In this document: positions 1 to 12,564 of the stretch, piece after piece
How the letters are laid out: every line of letters begins with the position of its first letter
How positions within the stretch are numbered: position 1 is the first letter of the stretch
Assembly (NCBI GenBank): GCA_963853835.1
Contig: OY970823.1
Span: forward strand, 4,792,001 to 4,856,000
DNA: 64,000 bases
Source of the DNA: Calendula officinalis
Taxonomy: Eukaryota; Streptophyta; Magnoliopsida; Asterales; Asteraceae
Direction of reading: 5' to 3'
The notes under the pieces: generated by a model
Seen by the model: only the letters and a program-made list of their open reading frames with translations
Databases searched by the model: none
What the model was told of the DNA's origin: nothing
Made by a program: the position numbers and the translations under genes

Positions 1-115
1 TATCATCAGTAGTATCTTGTGTTTCTGCCCCATCAGTACTATCTTCAATATATGTTGATCAGTACTAACTGCAGCATCAGTACTAGAATGTTTATATCTG
101 TGTTATATCCCAACA
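1..115 (-). repeat. Start of 3' LTR of Copia A (runs off window)
   Basis: On the minus strand the LTR begins TGTTGGGATATAACACAG, directly after a purine tract. Element B has the equivalent start TGTTGGAGCAAAACACAG at 23414. The motif CAGTACT/CAGTAGT occurs several times here, as in the LTR of element B. Confidence 0.75.
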
Positions 116-131
116 ATCTCCCCCTAAACTT
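116..131 (-). other. Polypurine tract of Copia A
   Basis: The minus-strand sequence AAGTTTAGGGGGAGAT lies immediately before the 3' LTR. The same tract precedes the LTR of element B at 23401-23413. It primes plus-strand DNA synthesis. Confidence 0.8.
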
Positions 132-249
132 ATTAATTCACTTTTAATTAACCAAGTTTCTTCCCTTTTTCATTCTTCTTCTCTTGTTCTTCTAACAGTT
201 TTGCTCTTCTTTGTATACCTTCAATTGTTCTCTGATTTTGCTTCTTCCT

Positions 250-3007
250 TTAAGCTATTATGTATTTGCTGTTTCTTTTTACAAAGTAATTGAATTTTTC
301 TTGAAACATTACAACATCATAAGGTTTTATGAAGGTGTTTGTGAATATCTGGTACATTGTTTCTTCTGATTGTGGATATTCTTTTTCAAATAAGTACAGT
401 TCACAATTCTTACTGCTGGCTCTTTCAAAGAAATACATGTTTACTGTGGGGAGTACATTCCATGCATAAACATTTTCTTTGTTTGTGAATATTTCAGGAT
501 AGTTGTCTAGATAGAAAGCAGCATCAATCATTTTAGTCAAGTATCCAGCTCCTGAGTTTTTCCATGATTTCTTAGCCATTCTTGGTTTACCAATAATCAA
601 CACTTTGATTATATCACTTCTTGAACAAGATCTTACCATAGGTTTCCAACCAGTAAATCTTTGAGTTGTTTTGTCATCTCTTATGACTTCTATGACATTG
701 TCAACAACTCTCCAATTGATAATTGGATTATCTTGTAGAGGAGCAACAGGACAATCAAGTACTTGTATATCTTGTTTACTTTTCTTCCTTGATTCAGATT
801 CAGATTCAGTTTCTTTCCTCTTTTTAGAAGGCTTTGAAGATTCACCAGGTATTGGTGTTCTGGAGAGAATGATTGTGGGATCAATTTCAATTAAGACTTT
901 GTCTTTTTCTTCTTCTACTTCAATTGCAGCTAATTCCCTCTTTTTGGCAGTGCAATATTTGTCTACTATTGTTATCATTTTCATTCTGCCAAAGGACTTA
1001 GCACTATGACCTTTTGATTTCAAGTAGTCAATAATTTTTGCTTTCTGTTCAAAAATTTCATGTAGTAGATCAGTCTTTTCTCTTTTACATTCTGCTACTA
1101 GATCTTCAAGGCAATTCAGATGTTCTTCTTCTATTTTTCTTTGTCTATCAAACTCTGCCTTTTGATCTTCTACCAGGACTCCTTCAACCTCTTGAATAGT
1201 TGCATCAGCTCCTTGAATTTCTGCATTTTCAGTCTTTCTTCTTCAACCTTTTTCTTGTCTTCAAAAGCTTGAGTCTTTGCAACTCTCCTCAGATATCTTA
1301 TCCTGTTCAACTTCCATTTGTCTTGTTTTGCAGGTCTGACATGGTTAATTTTGTTTACCATGTGGTGACCTAGAGCACTGTTTGGATAGTCATCATCAAA
1401 ATTTTCTTTTCCTTTTCCAACACAGGCTGTACGTAGAGGTGGAGTGTATTTCATATCAAGAACAGGAGTAAATACAATTGATGGAGAGACTAAATGTATC
1501 TTATTCTGTGGTAATATCTTGGGGTGTGTAGGAAGTGCACATTCATCAACTTCATACCAATTCACATTATCATCAATGTCAGGTATGATAAGTGCTTATG
1601 ATTATGGATTTGAAGGTTTTGATATGATTATAGGACGTTCACGTTCAAGAACTTCTGGTATTTCTTCTTCATCTTCAGTAGTAACCAAGGTTGTTACTAC
1701 TGGTGTAGTCTTTGGTTCAAATACCACCAACTGTTGTGATTCAATTACTACTGGCGAGGTTGTTGTTGTAGTTACTACTGCTAGGGCATCAGTAGTATCC
1801 ATGATATTTTCTTCTGGAGCATTTACTATTGGTATTTCTTCTTCTTAAATATGATCAGTAGTAACAACCTCTTGATCCTTAGCTTCAGTAGTATCCATAG
1901 GATCAGTAGTCTCTATGACCTCAGTAGTAACTGGATAGTTTACTTGTTCTGCTGTTTGAGATTGATTTGCAGACACAAATACATCCTCATCCATACTTTT
2001 CATTTCTTTGTACAGGTCTTCACCAAAACTATGACCTGTTTCACCATGAACCTCTTTTAGATTTAGGAGGGCTTCTGCTGCTATAGATTGATCAATCATC
2101 CCTTGTATTTGATCTTTCTCCCCCTTAGTGATCTCAACCTGTTGAGCCTCACTATCTGCAATCTTTCTTTGTAATCTTCTGATCAAATTTGATTGTCTTT
2201 GAAGCTTGTACTCGAACCTCTTCTGTCTTCTGTTTAGAGTATTGATGTAATGCTTCATGTAGGTCATTGTTTTTCCTTGATTATTTAGTAAATTCAGACA
2301 ATGTTGTACAATGGTTTTAAGGTTTTCCTTCCTATCCGTCAATTGTGTTGGTTTAATACTGCCCTCAGCCCCTTTGGGTGGATCATTGGGCTCAGTTGGT
2401 ACATTGGCTTTTAGGTTTTCCATCCTATCCATCAATTCAGTTTGTTTCTTTCTACCCTTATCACTTCTTGGTGATAAAATGGGTTGTTTAGATACTCTCT
2501 TCTTCCTAGAAGAAGCAGTAGTATCCCCTCTTGTGGTTTCTTGGCACCGAGGTCCTCTTAGTGCTGCCTTAAAAGATGAGTCATCACTTAAAGTTGCTGA
2601 GGTGTGGGTGCTATTGATGTTCTCACTAGCCTGTGCACCCACCTTTGGGGCATCAGTAGTGAGAGCCCTTTCCTCATGTCCTCTCTCCTCCTTGGAGGAC
2701 AACTCTTGGAGTCTGGGGTTTGACTCAATTGGTCCCCTGATGTCCTTTAAGGAAGTTTTCTTCCTTTTGTAAGTTTTAGAAATTTGTTTGGTAATGGTCT
2801 GGTCTTCCTCAGAGTGAAGAGTAGCACTCTGTGGATTAATCTCATGTACCTGGGACACATTCAGGACATCTGTTGGTTCAGGTAGTTGAGTGGACTGAAT
2901 GAGTTGTGTTTGGGCTGTATTTAGTGGTGGAGTTGGTTGGGGTTCAATGGGGTGACTTGAACCTTCTCCTGTTGGGGGTTGATCATAGATCATATTTTGG
3001 AACAATG
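250..3007 (-). pseudogene. Extra 3' ORF of Copia A, C-terminal part (after TR-GAG insertion)
   Basis: This continues the extra ORF of element A from 11315, across the TR-GAG insertion. From 3007 it reads in one frame down to an in-frame stop at about 1845. Further in-frame segments follow at 1802-1602 and 1565-1170, then a frame change leads to 1023-250. The middle is low-complexity and rich in Thr, Pro, Lys and Glu, with a basic, probably coiled-coil stretch near 2300-2100. The last segment matches the C-terminal domain of element B, sharing motifs such as RSDIIK.LIIGKPRM and AWNVLPTVNMYFFE. No signal peptide or membrane segment is visible. The function is unknown. The family is often called envelope-like by position only. 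Confidence 0.75.
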
Positions 3008-3012
3008 GAGTA
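3008..3012. repeat. Target-site duplication GAGTA (left) of TR-GAG element
   Basis: GAGTA directly precedes the TGTAGGG terminus at 3013 and is repeated at 11310-11314 directly after the other terminus. Removing the element and one copy joins the extra-ORF reading frame at a Thr-Pro-Leu-Phe stretch that element B also has. Confidence 0.95.
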
Positions 3013-4096
3013 TGTAGGGATTTACTATGCACCATGCGACTGATCAACCACTTGGGTCGACCACCAAGTACAGGAGTTCGAACCATACTGACCAAGAACA
3101 TGAACTTGTTCTTGACCGGTTAAAACTAACTAGCTGATTTAATCCTTAAATGCGGAACTGGGATTAAACCTAATCCTTAAATCCTAAAGGATTAGGATGT
3201 TGGAATTCTAGATTAGGTTAACAAGAAAGAAACCTTGTACGAAGAACTCGAACACACACACACACATACTTGTGTGTGTTCGTCGACTACTACCAAGAAC
3301 CCTAGGGTTCTTGGTTCGACTTCGAACAAGAGGAGAAGAAGAAGATGTGTTCCATGAAACATACCTTAGGTTAATGCTTAAGAAAAGTCCACTGATGATG
3401 AACACGACGAACTATCTTCTAGTTGATCACTTGCTTCGATCTTGATCTTCGAAACTCGAAGAACACGAAGAACGAACGAAGAACACGAAGAACACAAGAC
3501 TTGTGTTCTTCCCTTGTTGCTTCGGCTGAAATAGAGAGGATGGGAGGCCAAAATTTCGTGGCTAGGGTTTAGGGAATGAGCACCTTACAAGGGAACCCCA
3601 AGCCTTCTATTTATAATAGAAGGACTTTCACTTAGGGCCCTTCTAGTTTAATTAAGTTTAATTTCTTAATTAAACTTCCTTTTTACACTTTCATCCCTTA
3701 TAGTTTTAACTACTTTATTATTGTTGCACTTAACTATTAAATGTCTAGTATTAACACACTATAATTTCGGTACCCATATACACGAAATATATAGACTTGT
3801 ATTTATACTTTTAATAGTTAATTATATAATAACCTTTATATAATTTACACAATAATATTATCCAATTACTATATGATTTAATAGCTTTAAATCACATCAT
3901 GGATAACCTTTAATTAACACATTGTATATTTACTCAACTAGTAAATGTACAACTACTTGTATTAATTAGTTAGTTAAACTAATCTAGTAATAAGTTAAAC
4001 TTAACTTAATACTTAATTGATTCATAATGACTATTATGAATCATTCCTCTTCGTAGTATCATCATAGGTTGACTGACTGTGCACATAATTCCTTCA
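3013..4096 (-). repeat. 3' LTR of TR-GAG element
   Basis: This is 1084 bp, with minus-strand ends TGAAGGAATTATGTG and CCCTACA. It lacks about 68 bp that are present in the 5' LTR at about 11201-11270 and in the related LTRs at 61971 and 63238, so the loss happened in this copy. A TATAAATAG box is seen at 3615-3607. An AC repeat near 3250 is longer than in the 5' LTR. Confidence 0.92.
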
Positions 4097-4110
4097 GACT
4101 CCCACTTGTA
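4097..4110 (-). other. Polypurine tract of TR-GAG element
   Basis: The minus-strand sequence ACAAGTGGGAGTC abuts the 3' LTR. The same tract precedes the LTR of copy 2 at 55250-55262. Confidence 0.8.
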
Positions 4111-6507
4111 CAAGTCTGTAACCTTTGTCTTAATGATACGAGCTGCAGTGGCCTTCTAGATGGGCATGTAGGTAACCAACCCCATAAAAACAGCTTATGT
4201 AACCCTTGGTATAGTTTTATGAAAAACTCTTAATAGCGTCTCCAAAGAACACTCTGTCTTTACTTCTTGGGTAACGTTGTTAGGCTTATCCCTTGCAGCA
4301 CGATATTTGTGATAACGAATACGAGCATGGTAGAAATTATCAACTCCTGTATTCGAAATCATTTCATGACTTCTTGATTCAAACTGTTGTGATAAACGAC
4401 AAAGAACAAATCAGTTCGTTTGGGCATGGGCATGCACTTTCAGTTATCTCATCACGTCAAAGGACCTATAAATATCTCTCCTAAAAAGGAGGTGCAATTA
4501 CCATCTTGTATATCTCGATTTAAAATACAACTTCCTTTGTACCCAGTATCACCTCGTATGCCAAACGTATTTCAGTATTGTCTAAGTTGAACCAAAGCAC
4601 ATTAGTCATTGTATCCTAAACCAAATACCTCAGGCATAAGGACAATCCTAGTGAACAATACTTTTGAACTTTTCAACCACGAAGTATTGTCACGGTGGTC
4701 AATCCAATATTCGTCGAGCTCCAACAGAATATCACCGATATTCGGTCTACACAAAACTTGTGTAGCTATCTTCGAAGAACTTCGAATCTACCACCAAATA
4801 CCGCGATGACGTTAATGTCCCATCGAGGTTCCCACCAAGATGAGTAGTCACGGATATTGTGTCTTCTTGAATAAATAGACTTTTATTCATGGATCTTGTA
4901 AAACATACAAAGTCTGAATAAAAATGATACTAACTCAAGTATTATTCCTCATTGGATATAGATACTGAATTATTACTGGATCATTACTTATTCCTTTCGT
5001 TCGTGTTGATTACTTAATGATTCTTACAAACTTAATTGTAACATTATCACTAAACCAATCATTTCTATTAAACTAAAGACATAAGACGAGTATTTAGGAA
5101 TACTATTACTTTTGTCTTTGCTAGATATTGTTCTAGAACATATTCTAGTCTTGCCTTTTATGTAATTCGGTAAACATAGGAGGATTGGAAATTAACTCCT
5201 TAGTTTCTTGAATTCATAAATCATCCTTGTAACTAAAGCCTCCTTTTAGTTACTTGATTTGTAGATATTCTTACTAGTTAAAGAAATTTCCTTAAATGAT
5301 TGTGTTATCCACTGAAGTGTTACCAACCTATTAGATATGCAATAATTAATCACAAGACTTGTGATCACGCTATTAGGTTTGCAATAATCTAATCGATCGT
5401 TTATTATTTCTCTTAACTCTTTGGCTAACGACTTGGTAAAATCTTGTTGTTAATGTCTTACTAACTTACTGAATTCAATAACACCTTTAATGAATTGCGT
5501 TAGTCTTAGCTCCCACTTGCTTTTATGGAACTTAAGCATCTCTTAAACTACTACTTTGACCTAGTCAATAACTTGTAGTTCAATCTTTCAAGAATTCTAT
5601 CAATAATTAAGATCATACTTTGGATTTGTGAATATCCAACATTCCTGTTTAGGGAATTATGATCTTTATTGATTACTGTATCTAACAAGTATAAAACACT
5701 TGAAATTATACTATCAATTCTTAAATACATTAGTACTCTTTTAAGAATCTTATTTAACGCCAAAGTCATTTCTTAGATTTTTCAAATATCCATTATTCCT
5801 ATAAGGGAATCATGACTTGATTAAATATTGTATTTATTACAAGTATAAAAGACTTGTAATAATACCATTTAATTCTTAAATACTTTAATATAGTTATGTC
5901 CCTTTTAAGAGTCATTTAATGTCTAAGTCATTTTACTTGGATTATACGAATATCCAATTATTCCTATTAGGGAATTATGACTTCATTAAAACCTTTACTA
6001 CAAGTGTAAAAGACTTGTAATAATACTCTTAAAGCATACCTTGATTATATCCAATATAATCATACTATATTGATACTAATACTTTAAAACTTTCTATCAT
6101 AAGTAATGACTATTACTTAAGATGTTTTAACTAAGTTCAATAACTTTTGAACCTTATGCTTTCATAAAAGTTTTAAATACTTTCATTAGAAAAACTTTCT
6201 AATTACTAGTATCTAAATACCTTGAGCTATCAAGACATTATTTATACAACAATCAAACAAATATATAAATATAAACATGAAACATAAGTAAATCAAAACT
6301 TGACTTACAATCTAGTCATAAACCTTGACTAGTGTAATTATCACACATGCACACAATATAATTCAACCATGGATTCGAAAATTTAATTAAAACCAAAATG
6401 AAACTTGTTTTAACATAAAAATAAAATTATCCAAACAATAAAGTAAATTGTTTAAAACGAATCCACTGAAAAAACTGAATTATAAAAACTTGGTGCTCGT
6501 GGGATCA
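4111..6507 (-). other. Non-coding 3' interior of TR-GAG element
   Basis: A+T-rich sequence between Gag and the PPT. No pol-like reading frame is found. Much of it recurs in opposite orientation at 50830-51835 and 54405-55262, so it is a conserved part of the family and not random intergenic DNA. The only structure seen is the internal repeat at 5610-6050. Confidence 0.7.
5610..6050. repeat. Imperfect tandem repeat, about 157 bp x 3
   Basis: Three successive units each contain AATATCC, a variant of ATTCCTATTAGGGAATTATGA, an ACAAGTATAAAAGACTTG segment and TTAAGA near the end. The inverted ATTCC...GGAAT makes a small hairpin in each. The same units recur inverted at about 51270-51760. Confidence 0.7.
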
Positions 6508-7515
6508 TCAACATCTCATGCCGGTCACCATCACTTTCCATCTCCTGCAATAAACGATTGCAAAAGTTAGATTACTCGTAATGTACTTTACAAGCATCTT
6601 AAAGTGATTAAGAAGTGTGGTTGTGTTACCTGAGGAACTTGCGTTTCCTCCACTACCACTTGCACCCTTTGGACAATTTCTTTTCCAATGCCCAGCCTCA
6701 CCACACTTGAAGCACCGGTTCTCGGTCCTCGCAGTGTTAGGCTTAACCTTCTTGACCTTTTGTTTGACACCTTTACCATTTGGCACTCCTTGGTTAGGAT
6801 AGGTTTTACCCTTTCCTTTACCACCATGCCCTTTTCTCTTCTTTCCACCGCCACCGCCGTTACCAATCAAGAGAACGTCCTTAGATTTGGTCCCCAAACT
6901 CAACTCAGCTGTCTTGAGCATGGAATGTAGCTCAGCAATGGATTTCTCCATATTATGCATGTTGTAGTTGACCACAAAAGACTTGTAGTCATCAGACAAC
7001 GAGTTGAGTATAGTATCTGTTGCCATTTGCAACGGTATAGGGTGACCAAGTCTAGCGAGGTGATCCATGTGTCCCTTCATTTTCATGACGTGGGCACTCA
7101 CCGGCGTTCCTTTAACCATCTTGCAAGAGTTGAAGGCTCGATTGATGTCAAACCTCTCGGTGCGAGCTTGTTCTTGAAATGAATCCCTAAGTTGCTGGAT
7201 CATCTCAAATGCAGGCACATCCATAAGTCCCGCTTGTAACTCAGGACTCATGGTGGCTAGCATTAAACAGCTCACATCAAGTGCATCACTGACATGCTTA
7301 TCATAAGCTTGCCTCGTTTCAGCTCTGGCATTAACAGCATGGGTGTTCGGTACTGCTCTCTCCAAGACATACCACTTTCTCTCATGCCTGAGCACAATAC
7401 GAAGATTGCGCTCCCAGTTGAGAAAGTTTGACCCAGTCAACTTGTCTTTTTCGAGGATTGAGCGAAGTGAGAGATTGTTGGTACTTGTTGTCGCAATCAC
7501 ATTTGTTGCTGCCAT
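6508..7515 (-). CDS. gag: Copia-type Gag (UBN2 domain plus CCHC zinc knuckle)
   Basis: A 335-residue open frame with no internal stop. The N-terminal part (about residues 15-200) has the typical Copia Gag opening: a LTGSNFLNWERNLRIVL stretch, then a helical UBN2-like region with a QLRDSFQEQARTERFD segment. A basic Gly/Lys-rich linker follows (about 220-262). A CCHC zinc knuckle (CFKCGEAGHWKRNCP, CX2CX4HX4C) lies near residues 268-282 and should bind RNA. The family forms virus-like particles that package element RNA in the cytoplasm. No protease or pol follows in any frame. The last about 40 residues do not look conserved and may be read-through into non-coding DNA. The frame is the best-preserved retroelement ORF in the window, which fits recent insertion. 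Confidence 0.9.
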   Translation of the reverse strand: MAATNVIATTSTNNLSLRSILEKDKLTGSNFLNWERNLRIVLRHERKWYVLERAVPNTHAVNARAETRQAYDKHVSDALDVSCLMLATMSPELQAGLMDVPAFEMIQQLRDSFQEQARTERFDINRAFNSCKMVKGTPVSAHVMKMKGHMDHLARLGHPIPLQMATDTILNSLSDDYKSFVVNYNMHNMEKSIAELHSMLKTAELSLGTKSKDVLLIGNGGGGGKKRKGHGGKGKGKTYPNQGVPNGKGVKQKVKKVKPNTARTENRCFKCGEAGHWKRNCPKGASGSGGNASSSGNTTTLLNHFKMLVKYITSNLTFAIVYCRRWKVMVTGMRC

Positions 7516-7828
7516 CTACAAATCAAACCCAGTTTAATTAGTAATTATCAATAAACATTCTCTAAAATATATTATAAACCCATAATTAATATTTTAGGCC
7601 TAGGATCCATATATCACATTCTCGCCGCAAGGTTTGGGCACTTCCCGACGAGACATGTTATTTCTGGTAGGTAACTTCCTTACCGATCGTATCAAGACTT
7701 GACACGATTCCTAGGGGTCGTAGAATCTTTAGACTTATAACTTATTACAACTTTGTACAATCTAATCGTACATTTCTAAGTTAGTAATAAAGCCTAGTAT
7801 GTTTATTCTACTCAAGTACTTTTTGGGC

Positions 7829-7908
7829 CGGGACTCCCGATTATCACCAAAGTAGATCAGACCATCTAAGACAGTGCGATGCTCTGCGGCGGGACTCCCG
7901 ATTATCAC
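7829..7908. repeat. Two copies of CGGGACTCCCGATTATCAC in the Gag leader
   Basis: The 19-bp sequence occurs exactly at 7829-7847 and 7890-7908, 61 bp apart. It contains a 5-bp stem (CGGGA/TCCCG) around one base. In element sense it lies about 310-390 nt upstream of the Gag start. Confidence 0.75.
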
Positions 7909-8753
7909 AGAACCTTACGCACCCTAACACTCGCAATGATTTGAATCCATATCTAAGGTTCTTTATCCTTACAATATGAATATCGTTTAACAAGTGAGGT
8001 GTTCCATTAGGTGGATAGTACTTCGATCTAAGATTTTCTTGGGTTTGTTTAAGTCTTAAACTAAACTTAAACTTTTATTCCAATCTTTAATCCTTGTTTA
8101 AAACGTGTGACTTGTGAATTGAAGGGTTCTACAAGACACCTTTTTAAAACATAAGAACTATTCTTTAAAACTTATAGTTTCAAGAATTTGTACGATTTTA
8201 CATGTATACCTAAAACGAGGTGTACAAAACGTTCTACTAGATTTTGTGAAAAAACTTATCTAGAATAAAACTTACTTGTTTTATCTTACTTGAAAAACTT
8301 ATAAACTTATGTTAAACTTTTAAAACTTTTATGATTCATGAACTTGAAACATAAACCTAGTTTAACACACCTAGCTTTTCATATGTCTAATAATGAAATT
8401 AAACATTTATTTCTTACTTATTAAATTCGACCATAACTTATGCCTTAACGACACACTTACAAACTTTGTGATTTTCTTGTGTAGCTCCCACTAGCTTCAA
8501 CAACCATGATGAAACTTAAGCTAACACAATCACCGGTTTATACTTGGTGAAACTAATAAACTTATTATATAAAGACTATATATAATAACTCTTAGTTTTT
8601 TTAAACCTTTCTTATATTTAACTTGAACTAGTTAAATATAGGTTCTTGTTATTTATACTTGATCATTAATCTAGTATATTACATAACTTGTAAAATACTT
8701 ATGTTATACTTGTATAATTATCTAGTTATAATAACTTATAACTTTTATACATC

Positions 8754-8860
<107 letters not shown>

Positions 8861-9784
8861 CTTTGTATATTTCTAGTTAATCATATAATTTCAACTTGTA
8901 CAATTTCTAGTTATAATGAAATCATAACTTTGTACTATCTAGTTTTAATTATATTATAACTTTATACAATAACTACTTATAATATTATTATTAAATGTCA
9001 AAATAACATTATCCTTTTAATTGTTTCATTTTATCTTGTATTTAATATATATATAAATTCGTATATATGTATATCCATAATAATAAACTTGTAACATTCT
9101 AATAAGAATATTACATCTAATTTATACGTATACATTTTAACTTGAACTAATTAAAATGTGTATAAACTTATTATATCTTTTAAAATTTAATTTTCTTAAT
9201 AAAAATTCCGAAAAACTAATATACATATATATACAAATACATAATTAAATACACCTTGTTAATTTTAGAACTTAAAAATTAACACCTTCTTTATCAATTC
9301 CCTAAATTAACTAGATGAACCATAATCTTGTTTTTGACCAATCAAAACTAGGGTTTTGACTTTCTTGATCAAAGACATTATTCTAAATTAAAAGACTAAT
9401 TTTAATCAATCCTTTTAAACAATGAACTTTGTTTAAATTCTAAGATAGATTATAACTTTTAATAAATTTATTTAAACTTTTAATTTAAACCTTATACACA
9501 ATAAACTTTGTCTAAATTACTAGGTTTAAAGAACTAGCTTTTATAAATCTATCAAAATAATAATTAAACCTATTAGACATAAACTTGTCTATTTAACTAG
9601 GTTTTAGATTATTATCCTAATTAATACTTTTAAACTATTAAACTTAAACTAGTTTAATCTTCTAGGGTTCTTTAGGTTTTCGAAAACTTAAGACTAGGAT
9701 ACTTTTCCACCAATTAAACTAGGCTAGTTTAATAAACTTGGTGTCCAAGTAATCCTCTAGATTTCGAAATCTCTAAAGTAATTA

Positions 9785-9964
9785 GGAAAGAATCCTTTTG
9801 ATCAATTAAACATATCTTGTTTAACATACTTGATCCTAGGGTTCTTTCTAGGTCACGAAAATTCTAGGGTTTATGGAAAGAATCCTTTTGATCAATTAAA
9901 CATATCTTGTTTAACATACTTGATCCTAGGGTTCTTTCTAGGGTTTCGAAAATTTGCTAGGGTT
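9785..9964. repeat. 90-bp tandem duplication
   Basis: The block starting GGAAAGAATCCTTTTGATC at 9785 is repeated from 9875. The first about 70 bases are identical and the ends differ by small changes. Confidence 0.85.
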
Positions 9965-10144
9965 TTCTAGAAACCTTCTTGACCAATTAAACTTAGACTA
10001 GTTTATTGTTCTTGGTCTTAGGGTTTCTTCCCTTATTTTCAAAAAATATGAACAAGAAGAAAGAAAGAAAAATACTTGAAACAAAAGAATAATTAAAGTA
10101 AACAAAATAATCTTTGTTAATCTAGTCTAGATTTCTAAACCAAC

Positions 10145-10157
10145 GCTCTGATACCAC
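10145..10157 (-). other. Primer binding site of TR-GAG element (initiator tRNA-Met)
   Basis: The minus-strand sequence GTGGTATCAGAGC directly follows the end of the 5' LTR. TGGTATCAGAGC is the standard complement of the 3' end of plant initiator tRNA-Met. Confidence 0.9.
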
Positions 10158-11309
10158 TGTAGGGATTTACTACGCACCATGCGACTGATCAACCACTTGG
10201 GTCGACCACCTAGTACACGAGTTCGAACCATACTGACCAAGAACATGAACTTGTTCTTGACCGGTTAAAACTAACTAGCTGATTTAATCCCTAAATGCGG
10301 AACTGGGATTAAACCTAATCCTTAAATCCTAAAGGATTGGGATGTTGGAATTCTAGATTAGGTTAACAAGAAAGAAACCTTGTACGAAGAACTCGAACAC
10401 ACACACATACTTGTGTGTGTTCGTCGACTACTACCAAGAACCCTAGGGTTCTTTGGTCGACTTCGAACAAGAGGAGAAGAAGAAGATGTGTTCCATGAAA
10501 CATACCTTAGGTTAATGCTTAAGATAAGTCCACTGATGATGAACACGACGAACGATCTTCTAGTTGATCACTTGCTTCGATCTTGATCTTCGAAACTCGA
10601 AGAACACGAAGAACGAACGAAGAACACGAAGAACACAATACTTGTGTTCTTCCCTTGTTGCTTCGGCCGAAATAGAGAGGAAGGGAGGCCAAAATTTCGT
10701 GGCTAGGGTTTAGGGAATGAGCACCTTACAAGGGAACCCCAAGCCTTCTATTCATAATAGAAGGACTTTCACTTAGGGCCCTTCTAGTTTAATTAAGTTT
10801 AATTTCTTAATTAAACTTCCTTTTTACACTTCTATCCCTTATAGTTTTAACTACTTTATTATTGTTGCACTTAACTATTAAATGTCTAGTATTAACACAC
10901 TATAATTTCGGTACCCATATACACGAAATATATAGACTTGTATTTATACTTTTAATAGTTAATTATATAATAAACTTTATATAATTTACACAATAATATT
11001 ATCCAATTACTATATGATTTAATAGCTTTAAATCACATCATGGATAACCTTTAATTAACACATTGTATATTTACTCAACTAGTAAATGTACAACTACTTG
11101 TATTAATTAGTTAGTTAAACTAATCTAGTAATAAGTTAAACTTAACTTAATACTTAACTGATTCATAATGACTATTATGAATCATTCCTATTCGTAGTAT
11201 CGCTGCATAACTTGTTCGTATTACATGTACTCACCGGTGTGACCCTTAAGTGTTTCGTAGGCATGGATGTATCATCATAGGTTGACTGACTGTGCACATA
11301 ATTCCTTCA
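10158..11309 (-). repeat. 5' LTR of TR-GAG element
   Basis: 1152 bp, nearly identical to the 3' LTR but with the extra roughly 68 bp. The TATA box position reads TATGAATAG (10756-10748), while the 3' LTR has TATAAATAG, so the promoter copy that would drive transcription carries a substitution. Confidence 0.92.
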
Positions 11310-11314
11310 GAGTA
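11310..11314. repeat. Target-site duplication GAGTA (right) of TR-GAG element
   Basis: Exact match to 3008-3012. Confidence 0.95.
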
Positions 11315-12054
11315 ACCTTCCCAGAAAATTTAAATTGTTTTCTCATATTAGAATACACCTTTTTATTTAATTATGGTGTAACAAAAATGTTCTTAGGTGT
11401 TGAGAGATTTTGAATTTCACACTTTATAATATGAGTTAGGAATCTTGGGTACATTCAAAATTTAGAAGATGATAAGTTTCCAAGCATTCCTTCAAAAATC
11501 ATGTTTGAAAAGTTGAATACTTGTCCTGTGCACAAACAAACAACAGTAGATGCTATTGACTTGTTGAACTCATTCCAAGTACTCTTTTTAGGAGAGATAC
11601 AATGTTGAATAGTATGAACAAGATATTTCCATTGAGGTGAAAGAAGACCTTTTTGAAAAGTAACTATATCTAGTCTTCCTTCGTACCCCATTTTTTGTAA
11701 AATATCAACAAGATCTTCCTTTGGTAAAGAAAACAAACCTGATTCATCATTCAGTTGAAGATGATGTCTGATGGACTGTTCAGTGATGATGATTGGCTTG
11801 CCATCTACAACGGATTTGATTTTTGACATATTTGATTCTTCTATCCGTTCATCATTTTCCCAGAAATCAACAAGATGCTGTTGATAAGCTTTAGGGTTGA
11901 TGGTGAGTGCAAACTTGATGTGTGTGTTTTTTAAGAACATAACTATGGGACAAAAATCCTTTGTACCATCTGTATTTCACAAGAATGCACACATATTGTG
12001 AAATTCAGAAAATTTGAGATCTGTTTTAATATCGAGGGATGTTAGAGTTTCCAT
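11315..12054 (-). pseudogene. Extra 3' ORF of Copia A, N-terminal part
   Basis: The likely start is the ATG at 12054, which aligns with the start of the element B copy at 19973. The protein begins with a Ser/Leu stretch, then a conserved EFHNMCAFL segment followed by a stop, then continues from about 11940 in the same frame. The conserved core contains IKFALTINPKAYQQHLVDFW, an SIRHHLQL segment, a KMGYEGRL segment, SPQWKYLVHTIQHC, and FNFSNMIFEGMLGNL. Two more in-frame stops lie between 11457 and 11350. The TR-GAG insertion then separates it from 3007. I recognise this as a widespread Asteraceae Copia-associated ORF family. It is annotated inconsistently and no enzymatic role is established. 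Confidence 0.75.
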
Positions 12055-12564
12055 TTGTGTGATTTTGACTTTTGAACTTGATAATTTCTCAGAGAGTTCA
12101 ATCGGTTTTGCAAGTTTGAGTGATGAGTGGAATGAATTTTGTTGCTACTGATGCAGGGTTTTGATCGGATTTTGCAGGGATTATGGTTTAGCGTAGGGTT
12201 TATCGAATCGAGGAGAGGATAATGCTAAACTAATCACAGTCAGCTATTTATATTTTTCGAATTGACCTGCAAAATGACCGAAATACCATTCGAATCATAA
12301 CCCAACGGCTATTTTCATGGGGGCCAGTTAGGTAAAATGGAGTATTTTACAGATAACGGTCGATCAGTAGTAAATAAGTATCAGTAGTAAAAACGTCAGT
12401 AGTAACTGTTGAATCTATACTTAACCTAATTCTACTAAGAACCCTATAAGTACTAAAGTTGTAAGTGTAACGCACGATCAGTAGTAATAAATAACCAGTA
12501 GTAAAACATACTTATGAATATGAAAATTGTACAAAAACTTTACATATGATTTTATTTTGTGAAA
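12055..12564 (-). other. Spacer between pol and extra ORF in Copia A
   Basis: No ORF. It contains several CAGTAGTAA motifs (12365, 12382, 12400, 12480, 12494 approximately). The equivalent spacer of element B (19456-19972) is even richer. The spacer may carry the promoter or leader of the extra ORF, which is inference. Confidence 0.6.

Noticed and set aside
250..3101. Host gene on the minus strand
   Set aside because: It aligns along its length with the extra ORF of element B and lies between Copia PPT and pol. The apparent ATG at 3101 is in the inserted LTR, not the real start.
3208..3405. Small ORFs in the LTR at 3208, 10358, 62534, 62676 and 63780
   Set aside because: They are accidental frames in the TR-GAG LTRs and not conserved between copies.
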